A stretch of 21,677 nucleotides of DNA from Clostridiales bacterium (GTDB taxonomy: Bacteria > Bacillota > Clostridia > Lachnospirales > Lachnospiraceae). Below the pieces are notes generated by a model that was given only the letters and a program-made list of their open reading frames with translations, did not search any database and was not told where the DNA came from. The DNA lies in assembly GCA_020859965.1 (NCBI GenBank), contig JAJBVF010000042.1:1-21677 (forward strand), written 5' to 3'. The position numbers and the translations under genes were made by a program. Position 1 is the stretch's first letter. Each line of letters begins with the position of its first letter. Positions 13,866 to 20,956 of this stretch are shown piece by piece.

Positions 13866-16685
13866 TTATTTAAAATCCCGGGCGAACAACAGCACATAAT
13901 CATTCTCATCGTACCGTTTCTTTCCCATCGACATTTTGCGCATAAACTTATTTGAATGGCGGATCGCGCGATCCGTCAGCGCAATAATATCGCCGACTGA
14001 CATCGGCGTCTCCGAGGAAGCCGCCTCTGCCACCTTCTGACGGATGGCTTCAAATCCTTCTTCGCTGATCATATAGTCCAGCTCATTCGCATGCTGCTGC
14101 GCAAACATCGCCAGCTCATCCGCCGTATATACCGGCAGATAAATCTGAGCAGTAAATTTCATGGTAAAACGCGGGTGATTCATCAGCAGATTGTGTACAT
14201 AGCGCTGCTCATCCTCGAGAATCACAATCAAGCCGTCCGTACGGAATTCCATAGCCGTAGTCAGCTGTTCTACGGTATTATCGTCCAGATCCCCGGCTTC
14301 CTCCACAATCAGAATTCCGCCCGCGATCTTCGCGATCGTCGCAGCGATATCCCTGCGGTTTAAATCTGCCGCGTAAATCCGCGCCATCTTCGCCACCTTG
14401 CGTCCCTTTTCCTGGGTGATCGCCTTTGCAATATTGATCGCCAGAGTCGTCTTGCCGGAACCGTGCGCACCAAAAATCAGAATATTGCCATTGCGTGAGG
14501 TGCGGTCTTCCCCCTTCGCCATAACCTGAAGAATCGCATTCGCAATCTGATCCTCCAGTCCTTCAATTTCAGTGAAGCCCTTAAACAGGCCACGCAGATA
14601 CGGTGCGATCGTCAGCGGATCATCATAATATTCGTCTCCGTCAAAGTCCTCCTCTTCCTCCAGAGCGATATCCGACGCCTGAAGAACACCATCGTCCATA
14701 CCGCGATCATCTGATGAAATGCCGCTGCCTGACCTGTCTTCTGCAGGGAACTCAGCATTTAATCTGTCATCTGCCAAACCATCTCCGGCCACATCCGGCA
14801 CAGCACCATCCATTTCACTGCTGCCCCATTGTCCTGCCTGCGATCTGTCCGCATCCTGCCCGTTCTCAGAGGATACCTCTTCAGGAGTCTGCGAATATGC
14901 CCTTGCTACTTCTTCCGTAGGAATGCGGATTGTCTTCGTCGCCATCAGTTCTTTGCGCGCAGCTTCCAGAAGCTCTTCTTTTGTATTGACAATCCTGCGC
15001 GTCTCACCAAAATTCTCCTCCTCCGCATAAGAGGGAAGAGAAGTCCTCTTTTTCAGAAATTTCTCCGGATTGCTGGAATACCGGATAGCTTCCAGCTGCT
15101 CCCGGGTCAGTTCTTCCGCCGCCGCGGCCGCGATCGATCTGCCCGAAGCCATAGATACTGGCTCAGGCTCATCCGCCGGTATCGTTTTTTTCTGTATCTG
15201 CTTTTCCGGCTCAGGATTCATCTGCTTCGGTACGTCATCTTCTGCCGTATCGGTTACAGCTGCCTCTTCCATCTGCCGTGACTTCACAACGGATACTTCC
15301 GGCTGCTCAACGGATGTTTCTGACTGTTTTGGCTGCCCGACCACCGTTTCCGACTCTCTCTGCGGCTCTGCGACGGACACTTCCGACTGCTCCGGCTTCT
15401 CAACGGACAGCTCTGGCTGCTCACCGGACACTTCTGACTGCTCCGCCTGCCCGGCTGTCATCTCCACCTCTCGCTGCGCTCTCGCCGCCTCTGCGGTCTG
15501 CCGTCCTTTTTCGCCCATGGAGAGAAGAATATCATCAATCGAAAGTCTGCCCGCTTTTGGCTCAGGCTCCTTCCTGTGCGGCACTTCCTGAATCGTGTGC
15601 AGCCGCGCCTCTACCGCTGCCGGTACATCGTCCTCATTCAGCTCCGGCTTTCTCGCAACCCCCGATATGACTTTTCTCACACTTCTGGCAAGCTCTACCT
15701 GCAGATCATCATGCTCTTCCGGCTCCGGATCCGGAATGTCCGGCTCCTCTACCGGCAGTTCGCCCAGGTCTACTTTATCCGGTAAAACTCTGGTCTGCTG
15801 ACTCGCAGCCGGAGCTGCTTTTTTCTTCGCGAACGAAAACACTCTGGTATCCGTCTTTGCCTTTCCTTTGGCTTTAACCTTCGCATTACCCTCTGCTTCC
15901 GCGCCAGCGTCCTTTTCCATCTCCGCCTTACGCGCAGTGATCTCGTCCGCTATCTCTTTCTCCGTCTCAGCGATAATGTTCTCCGCTATCACTTCATCAT
16001 CCGCTTCTTCCGGTCCTGCAGCAAGCGTCGTTTCCTCATCCGAATCCTCAAAATAATCACTCTGCGCCTCTTCCTGCATACAGACCTCATAAATCTGCTG
16101 CTGCTTTGGAGTAAGCACCGCATAGCGCTTTTTCAGTTCAAGTGCCTTTCTGACATATTTACCCGAATGAAACCACAAAACGAGATCGTCACAGGTCGCC
16201 AGACATTTCTGCATCTGTCCTGCCTGCTGGTACACCGTCGCCAGCTCATACGCCCAGCGCTCCGTATACTCCTGCCCCAGATACTCTTCCAGGATCGAGA
16301 TCAAATCTTCCGCGGAACTGCCTCGTCCTTTGTAGATCATATATTTTAAAATGTAACGGTTGTTATCATGCGGAGCGATCTGCACATACTCCGAATAATA
16401 CTCCAATGCCTCATCATACTGACCAAGAGCCGTCGTCACCTCAACCAGCCGATAAAGAACATTCCGTCCCACAGGAGATTTCCGATACGCACGCACCAAT
16501 ATCTCCTTGCTCTTCTCAAGCTCTCCGGCAGCCTCATAAATTTCACTGATCAGAGAAAGTGTCCGGACATTCCGGACTCGCCGCCATTCAATGCTGTCAG
16601 CAAGATTTGCAGCTTCTTTATAATCTCCCTGATCAACAAGCTTATCGATTTCCTCCAGCTTGAGATTATATTCATATTTATCCAA
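13866..16685 (-). CDS. TPR-disordered-AAA ATPase protein of unknown function
   Basis: About 939 residues in three parts. Residues 1-200 are helical repeats of TPR type (DQGDYKEAANLADSIEW, EIYEAAGELEKSKEILVRAY, ALGQYDEALEYYSEYVQI). Residues about 210-690 are low complexity and acidic, with repeated EQPE/SEVSV blocks and no cysteine-rich or membrane segment. From about 700 there is a P-loop ATPase: Walker A GAHGSGKT at 739-746, Walker B ILIVEE near 791, then a LIVILEDEQRY strand. TPR plus C-terminal AAA recalls EccA/CbxX proteins, but no type VII secretion gene is nearby. TTG at 16685 is preferred as start because GAGGTGA lies five bases upstream; GTG at 16694 is possible. No family name could be given, and its link to the cluster is unknown. 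Confidence 0.8.
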   Translation of the reverse strand: MDKYEYNLKLEEIDKLVDQGDYKEAANLADSIEWRRVRNVRTLSLISEIYEAAGELEKSKEILVRAYRKSPVGRNVLYRLVEVTTALGQYDEALEYYSEYVQIAPHDNNRYILKYMIYKGRGSSAEDLISILEEYLGQEYTERWAYELATVYQQAGQMQKCLATCDDLVLWFHSGKYVRKALELKKRYAVLTPKQQQIYEVCMQEEAQSDYFEDSDEETTLAAGPEEADDEVIAENIIAETEKEIADEITARKAEMEKDAGAEAEGNAKVKAKGKAKTDTRVFSFAKKKAAPAASQQTRVLPDKVDLGELPVEEPDIPDPEPEEHDDLQVELARSVRKVISGVARKPELNEDDVPAAVEARLHTIQEVPHRKEPEPKAGRLSIDDILLSMGEKGRQTAEAARAQREVEMTAGQAEQSEVSGEQPELSVEKPEQSEVSVAEPQRESETVVGQPKQSETSVEQPEVSVVKSRQMEEAAVTDTAEDDVPKQMNPEPEKQIQKKTIPADEPEPVSMASGRSIAAAAAEELTREQLEAIRYSSNPEKFLKKRTSLPSYAEEENFGETRRIVNTKEELLEAARKELMATKTIRIPTEEVARAYSQTPEEVSSENGQDADRSQAGQWGSSEMDGAVPDVAGDGLADDRLNAEFPAEDRSGSGISSDDRGMDDGVLQASDIALEEEEDFDGDEYYDDPLTIAPYLRGLFKGFTEIEGLEDQIANAILQVMAKGEDRTSRNGNILIFGAHGSGKTTLAINIAKAITQEKGRKVAKMARIYAADLNRRDIAATIAKIAGGILIVEEAGDLDDNTVEQLTTAMEFRTDGLIVILEDEQRYVHNLLMNHPRFTMKFTAQIYLPVYTADELAMFAQQHANELDYMISEEGFEAIRQKVAEAASSETPMSVGDIIALTDRAIRHSNKFMRKMSMGKKRYDENDYVLLFARDFK
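15291..15450 (-). repeat. Degenerate in-frame repeat in the disordered region
   Basis: Blocks encoding EQSEVS, EQPELSVEKPEQSEVSV and QPKQSETSVEQ alternate with period roughly 24-36 bp; on the plus strand GACTGCTCCG- and CTGCTCA-type units recur. Such arrays change length easily, so this linker may vary between strains. Confidence 0.6.
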
Positions 16686-16700
16686 CTTTGTCACCTCGTT

Positions 16701-16722
16701 GTCTTATGTTTGTCTTATGTTT
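16701..16722 (-). repeat. Perfect 11-bp tandem duplication in the 5' leader
   Basis: GTCTTATGTTT occurs twice without a gap (plus-strand reading), between the promoter at 16728-16756 and the ribosome binding site of the TPR-AAA gene. It lengthens the leader by 11 nt and looks recent, as the copies are identical. Confidence 0.7.
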
Positions 16723-16727
16723 CATTC

Positions 16728-16756
16728 AGTGTATCATACCTGTTTTTTCTTGTCAA
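16728..16756 (-). promoter_or_regulatory. Promoter of the TPR-AAA gene
   Basis: A perfect TTGACA (16756-16751) and TACACT (16733-16728) are separated by 17 bp, with TG one base before the -10. It lies 42 bp before the TTG start. Confidence 0.8.
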
Positions 16757-16821
16757 AAACAAGATGAATAAAATCATGTTTTTGTCACATCTTTTATCCG
16801 CAAAGGCCAAAGATTTACCGG

Positions 16822-16850
16822 TTGTAAAGGAATTGCAATTATGTTAAAAT
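16822..16850 (+). promoter_or_regulatory. Upstream promoter of the TagF-like gene
   Basis: TTGTAA (16822-16827), a 17-bp spacer, then TAAAAT (16845-16850) with an extended TG. It lies back to back with the minus-strand promoter at 16728-16756. Confidence 0.6.
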
Positions 16851-16863
16851 GAATTTCGTATTT

Positions 16864-16891
16864 ATTACAGATAATCCCTTTTTGTTATAAT
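16864..16891 (+). promoter_or_regulatory. Downstream promoter of the TagF-like gene
   Basis: A perfect TATAAT (16886-16891) with TG one base before it, and a weak -35 (ATTACA, 16864-16869) at 16 bp. It lies 66 bp before the ATG, giving this gene two tandem candidate promoters. Confidence 0.65.
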
Positions 16892-16957
16892 AGAATGAAA
16901 TTTTTTGCATAGATATCGCATAGATGCAGACACAGATATAGAAAGGATTTTCGAAAC

Positions 16958-19684
16958 ATGAAATACCCCTATGACATCACCGTATTCTACGCACTCCATG
17001 AATCAAAGCAGCCAGTGCCGGATTTCCCCGCCCAGACCCTTTCCCGGGCGCGCATCCAGGTCATCCCGCTCCATGAAGATGATCCTTATCATCCGCGTGC
17101 GCAGGCGCTTGCAAAGATTCCGGAGGCGGAAGGCGAATACATTATCCTGCTGGATGCCGGTGATATTTTTTCCCGCAGATTTCTGAAACAAATGCTGGCT
17201 TTTGCGAAAAAAACCAGCAGTTCTTTTGTTATGTCATCACAGAGGGGACAGGATATTCACCGGTCGACTGAATTTTACCCCCTGCGTCCCTGCAAAAAGA
17301 AACTTCTGCTGGATGCCAACGAAAATCCCCTTGTATTTCCCACCTGTCTTCACGCGCTGCTTTTCCCGGCGCAGGAACTCAAAGACGCGCTTGCAAAGAC
17401 GAATGGCCTTCCGGAGCAGGAGAAACAGATTCTTTTGCACCTGCTTCACCAAAATCCAAAGTTCGGATATCTCGGCAACTGCCATATTGAATATATACAG
17501 CCGCGGGAATGCGATCACCAATATGATATCCGCAGCCTCACCAGGGAGTGGTATTATGAGCCTTTCGAACAGTTTCTTTTGCCTCTCCTGGAGAAAGAAC
17601 AGCAGCTCCATGGGACTGTTCCGCTCTTTCTGCAGCATCTGGCGCTGTACATGATCGATATCCGGTTTAACTCCAACATTGATAACCGCAACAAATACAT
17701 TCTCACCAGGGATGAGATACCGGCTTACACAGAACTGGTCTCGTCCATCCTTCAATATGTCAGCGTTGAGGCGATTCTCGACTTTGAAGTGCATACGTCC
17801 AATGCCTCCCGTTCCTTTAAACTCACTATACTTCGCATGAAAAAAAGAGACTGGTCCTGGTATCCGGAGCTTGAATTTACGGAGGATTCCATCCGTCTCA
17901 CCTGCGACGGAGTGGAATTTCACACGCTCGAAGAAATGGATCTGGCCATTCATCTGATCGACTACCGCGAAGGCTGTCTGGAGATCGATGCCTCTTACCG
18001 CGACTATCTGCGGGAAGACCAGGTGGAACTGTATGCCCGGTTCGGTTCTGGCATTTACCGTCCGGTATACAATCGCCGCTACTCCATGACCAAATATTTT
18101 GGTACGTCTTTTATCCGAAAGAAGACCTTCCACATCTCGATTCCGGTAGACGCAGAAGCAGGCGGGCCTATGGGAAAAGGCGGCAACTCTCCCAAATGCC
18201 TTCTCAGCTTCTACCTCAGACCGCATACCGCTTCCGAACAAGCACAAAATCCATCCGCCGGCAGCAGGGTTTCCGGATCAGAAAGATTGTCCGCAGGGGA
18301 ATCCGTCCCGGAATATCGCCTAAAGCTTTCCTATCCATCCCATACCAGCCGCTTTGCCCGCGCTCTCTACAATGGATACTGGCGTTTTGGGCGCTACGTT
18401 GCAGTTCATAATGACAAAGGCATTTATGTGCGGCTCTCCAATCCACTGTTTGTAGTGCGCAAAGAACTGTTTCTCTGGGGAGAAATGCTGCTGAAAAAGG
18501 TCGGCCGCAAATATCTTCCCCTGAAAATAGTCAACTTCACACTGCGTCCCTGGTTTTCCAGGCAGCGCATCTGGCTGTTTATGGATAAGATTTACAAAGG
18601 AGGCGATTCCTCCGAATACATTTATAAATACGCCGCCGCACAGGACGACGGCATCCGGAAATATTATCTTCTGGATAAAACCTCCGCGGATTACCAGCGC
18701 CTGATAAAGGAAGGCTACCGGCCGCTTCGGCGCGGCAGTGTCTGGCATCGCCTGATCTTCCTCAATGCGAACCTGGTCATTGCGTCCAATTCCACGGTTT
18801 TCGCTTTTAACAGCTACAGCACTACCACCTCACGGAGTATCCGCGGCGACATCCATTTTGATGTAGCCTGCGTACAGCACGGAATGTCCGTACAGAAAAT
18901 TGCCATCGCACAGCAGCGCCTGCGCGACAATACCAAGCTTTATTTCTGTGCCTCGAAATATGAGATTGAAAATCTTTCAAAGCCGCCCTACGACTACGAA
19001 GGATATGATGCGCTGAAGCTGACCGGGGTGCCACGCTATGACGGACTGAAAAGCCGCGCGGAAAAGATCATTCTGATCTCCCCAACCTGGCGCATGAATT
19101 CCGCGCTTCCGCCGACCAAAGGAGAATCCGTCGCCCGCGCTTACAACCCTCACTTTAAAGAAACGAATTATTACAAAGTATACAACAGCCTGATCAATGA
19201 CCCCAGGCTCCTTGCGGCTGCCGACCAGTACGGTTACCGCATCCAGTACGTCCTGCACCCTATCATCAGTCCGCAGGAAAAAGACTTTAAGCGAAATAAA
19301 CATGTAGAGATCATTCCTTCCATCGGAGATATGAGCTACGAAAAGCTGTTCTGCGAGGCGGCTCTTATGGTAACCGATTTCTCCGGCGTCCAGTTTGACT
19401 TTGCCTACATGAGAAAGCCGGTCATCTACCTGCACCACCACGATATACCGCAGCATTACGAAGAGGGCAGCTTCTTCTATGAGACAATGGGATTTGGGGA
19501 GATCTGCAGAACAAACGACGTGCTGATCGACGTGCTCTGTGATTACATGAAAAACGACTGCCGCATGCCGGATCAGTACCGCCAGCGGGCAGACGACTTC
19601 TTTGCCTTCTCGGATAACAATAACTGCGCGCGCATCTATCCCATCATGCTGGAACATGAGATGAGTCATGCTGCGCGTCCGTAA
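16958..19684 (+). CDS. Large TagF-like CDP-alditol transferase with N-terminal GT-A-like domain
   Basis: 908 residues. The first 220 resemble a diverged GT2/GT-A domain (YDITVFYALHE, then EGEYIILLDAGDIFSRRFL). A beta-rich middle (about 260-450) follows, interrupted by a Ser/Gly-rich insert near 395-445. From about 540 it is a TagB/TagF GT-B domain: VQHGMSVQKIAIAQQRL near 640, ISPTWRM near 707, a VLHPIIS motif near 767 and VTDFSGVQFDFAYMRKPVIYL near 805. TagF-type enzymes polymerise polyol phosphate from CDP-alditols at the membrane. It has a weak AGAAAGGA before the ATG and a strong terminator after it. It is transcribed away from the cluster, so it is under separate control, but chemistry suggests it uses the same CDP-alditol. 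Which steps its two transferase domains catalyse cannot be told. Confidence 0.88.
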   Translation: MKYPYDITVFYALHESKQPVPDFPAQTLSRARIQVIPLHEDDPYHPRAQALAKIPEAEGEYIILLDAGDIFSRRFLKQMLAFAKKTSSSFVMSSQRGQDIHRSTEFYPLRPCKKKLLLDANENPLVFPTCLHALLFPAQELKDALAKTNGLPEQEKQILLHLLHQNPKFGYLGNCHIEYIQPRECDHQYDIRSLTREWYYEPFEQFLLPLLEKEQQLHGTVPLFLQHLALYMIDIRFNSNIDNRNKYILTRDEIPAYTELVSSILQYVSVEAILDFEVHTSNASRSFKLTILRMKKRDWSWYPELEFTEDSIRLTCDGVEFHTLEEMDLAIHLIDYREGCLEIDASYRDYLREDQVELYARFGSGIYRPVYNRRYSMTKYFGTSFIRKKTFHISIPVDAEAGGPMGKGGNSPKCLLSFYLRPHTASEQAQNPSAGSRVSGSERLSAGESVPEYRLKLSYPSHTSRFARALYNGYWRFGRYVAVHNDKGIYVRLSNPLFVVRKELFLWGEMLLKKVGRKYLPLKIVNFTLRPWFSRQRIWLFMDKIYKGGDSSEYIYKYAAAQDDGIRKYYLLDKTSADYQRLIKEGYRPLRRGSVWHRLIFLNANLVIASNSTVFAFNSYSTTTSRSIRGDIHFDVACVQHGMSVQKIAIAQQRLRDNTKLYFCASKYEIENLSKPPYDYEGYDALKLTGVPRYDGLKSRAEKIILISPTWRMNSALPPTKGESVARAYNPHFKETNYYKVYNSLINDPRLLAAADQYGYRIQYVLHPIISPQEKDFKRNKHVEIIPSIGDMSYEKLFCEAALMVTDFSGVQFDFAYMRKPVIYLHHHDIPQHYEEGSFFYETMGFGEICRTNDVLIDVLCDYMKNDCRMPDQYRQRADDFFAFSDNNNCARIYPIMLEHEMSHAARP

Positions 19685-19701
19685 GCACAAATACTCGTCT
19701 G

Positions 19702-19727
19702 CACATGTAAAAAACACATGTAAAAAA
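19702..19727 (+). repeat. Perfect 13-bp tandem duplication before the terminator
   Basis: CACATGTAAAAAA occurs twice without a gap, 18 bp after the stop of the TagF-like gene and overlapping the foot of the terminator stem. Read on the minus strand it supplies two T6 tracts after the hairpin. Confidence 0.75.
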
Positions 19728-19765
19728 CCGGAAGACTTTTCGTCCTCCGGTTTCATTATTTTTTA
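19725..19765. terminator. Bidirectional rho-independent terminator
   Basis: AAACCGGAAGAC and GTCCTCCGGTTT form a 12-bp stem with one mismatch and a 5-nt loop (19725-19753). On + it is followed by CATTATTTTTTATTTTG, ending the TagF-like transcript. On - it is followed by a T6 run, so it could also end a transcript arriving from the right. Confidence 0.85.
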
Positions 19766-20315
19766 TTTTGTTTTTATCCTTTTTATTATTCTCTATTTAT
19801 CGTATCATGGAGAGTTCTTATCCTGTATTATTTATAAATGTAACCCTTCGTTTCTTTACACGAATGATTTCTTTTATAAACCATGTGGCATTTCTTTTAT
19901 TTTTGTTTTTCAGATTCATTCTTTTTTCTCTGAATCTGTATTTTTACGAATGCGGATTCATTTTCTGTCTGAATCATTTTCAAATGCAGGACGTGAATGA
20001 TAATGAATCTTAAAAGCAATTCTATCCGGATGCCAGTTTCTCTCTTTGAAATCTTTTCTTATCTGTGGATCTGAATTCGATCTTTCTGAATCGCTATTCT
20101 TAAAATAAGGAACATTTCTCGTCTGAACCATTATTCCGGAATATGGATTCTTTTTCTTCGAATGCTATCTTACGAATGACATATCCTGCTGTCCGGCAAT
20201 ACATGCCACTGTACTCACAGCTTTTGTAACATCCTTCTTAGTATTCTTCGTACCTTTCTCAGTACATTTTGCTTTCACACTTGTTCTGTCAGCGCGATTT
20301 CATTTATCTATTCTT

Positions 20316-20369
20316 ATACGTTTTGTACGTATATTGATCAGATCTTTTATCCTCTGATCGGATTTTTTT
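20316..20369 (+). terminator. Possible plus-strand terminator made of two hairpins
   Basis: ATACGT/ACGTAT (20316-20332) is followed by GATCAGA/TCTGATC (20336-20359, extendable by two G-U pairs) and then a T7 run at 20363-20369. The layout fits a terminator on +, but no gene on + precedes it in the 560 bp after the TagF-like terminator. Confidence 0.4.
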
Positions 20370-20390
20370 CACGTCTGTCTCTTACCGCAT

Positions 20391-20442
20391 CTGTACTCTA
20401 TGTACTCTGTACTTTCTGTACTTTCTGTACTTTCTGTACTTT
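20391..20442. repeat. 9-bp tandem repeat (CTGTACTTT)
   Basis: Four perfect copies lie at 20407-20442, with degenerate copies before (CTGTACTCT at 20391) and GTACTTT-type words continuing to about 20500. Translation on the minus strand gives a Ser-Thr-Glu repeat that looks like an artefact of the array. It is a candidate variable-number repeat. Confidence 0.75.
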
Positions 20443-20695
20443 GTAACTTGTACTTTATGCTTTTTATTTCGTACTCTTTTGTACTTTGTACTTTTATACT
20501 TTTTGCATTACGCATTCGGTATTTCATCCGGGGTAAGATATTATTCAGGATCAGGACTATGTCTCTGATCATGAATTCTATGCCTCTTCTCTATCGAACC
20601 TTCGCGTCCGATCTTCTTCTACCTGTAGGATAAATGTACTCTGCCAGCAGATTCGGCTTCTCTCCATTAATCGTTCTTTTACGATGACTCTTGAA

Positions 20696-20779
20696 TCAGC
20701 TCTGGCTGAGGTCTTTTTCACAGGAAGCATTTATCCCGCCACATGTAGTTTCTGAAAATGTATGTGAGACTGTGTCCAT
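20696..20779 (-). CDS. Possible 27-residue small ORF behind a strong promoter and ribosome binding site
   Basis: The ATG at 20779 has AGGAGGGAGGT eight to nine bases upstream, one of the strongest sites in the window, and a near-consensus promoter and structured leader lie before it. The ORF reads MDTVSHTFSETTCGGINASC and ends EKDLSQS. The same frame continues after its TGA for 34 codons to a TAG (20591-20593), and then again for over 70 codons to 20369. It may therefore be a small peptide, the start of a gene broken by two stops, or chance. No family was recognised. Confidence 0.3.
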   Translation of the reverse strand: MDTVSHTFSETTCGGINASCEKDLSQS

Positions 20780-20804
20780 TGGATTCGACCTCCCTCCTGG
20801 TTGT

Positions 20805-20842
20805 CATTGTCTATAGGGTTTTGATCTATAGGAACAACAATG
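20805..20842 (-). promoter_or_regulatory. Structured leader hairpin
   Basis: Nested arms CATTGT/ACAATG and CTATAG/CTATAG enclose a 9-nt loop, with a 5-nt bulge on one side. It begins about 18 bp downstream of the -10 box and ends before the ribosome binding site, where a regulatory leader would sit. It matches no riboswitch class I can name. Confidence 0.45.
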
Positions 20843-20859
20843 TGTTTGTTGATGGTTGT

Positions 20860-20888
20860 ACTATACCATAGGATTTCCGATTTGTCAA
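20860..20888 (-). promoter_or_regulatory. Near-consensus promoter reading into the gene-free region
   Basis: A perfect TTGACA (20888-20883), a 17-bp spacer and TATAGT (20865-20860) with an extended TG. By match to consensus it equals the promoter of the TPR-AAA gene, yet no intact long gene follows. Confidence 0.75.
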
Positions 20889-20956
20889 CACTATTTTTGA
20901 AATTTATTCAATTTATTTTATTTCGATCGTTTCTTTCTTTGAATTATGTCTTAATT

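Larger units (their letters stand above)
19766..20859. other. Gene-free, pyrimidine-rich stretch; possible decayed gene or long non-coding RNA on -
   Basis: No open frame here combines length, ribosome binding site and protein-like composition. The + strand is T-rich, so its hydrophobic frames (for example 19768-20013) arise from composition. TCTGAATC-like words recur at least six times between about 19905 and 20130. A GTAC-rich array lies at about 20391-20500. On the minus strand a near-consensus promoter (20860-20888) points into the region and the terminator at 19725-19765 would close it, giving a potential transcript of about 1.1 kb. No rRNA, tRNA or known riboswitch was recognised. Confidence 0.5.

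Noticed and set aside
15070..15591. Ser/Cys-rich plus-strand open frames opposite the TPR-AAA gene
   Set aside because: They mirror the repetitive disordered linker on the coding strand; composition follows from the repeat.
17237..18247. 336-codon minus-strand open frame
   Set aside because: Antisense to the TagF-like gene, no ribosome binding site, no recognisable motif.
19768..20013. 81-codon hydrophobic plus-strand frame that looks like a small membrane protein
   Set aside because: Begins inside the T-run of a terminator, lacks a ribosome binding site, and its Phe/Leu/Ile content follows from the T-rich strand.
20369..20572. 67-codon minus-strand frame with STE repeats taken alone as a gene
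   Set aside because: The repeat translates a 9-bp tandem array and there is no ribosome binding site at its ATG; kept only as part of a possible broken frame.
20696..20888. Group II intron, IS element or known riboswitch at the strong minus-strand promoter
   Set aside because: No domain V-like hairpin, no terminal inverted repeats or transposase, and no riboswitch core that could be recognised.
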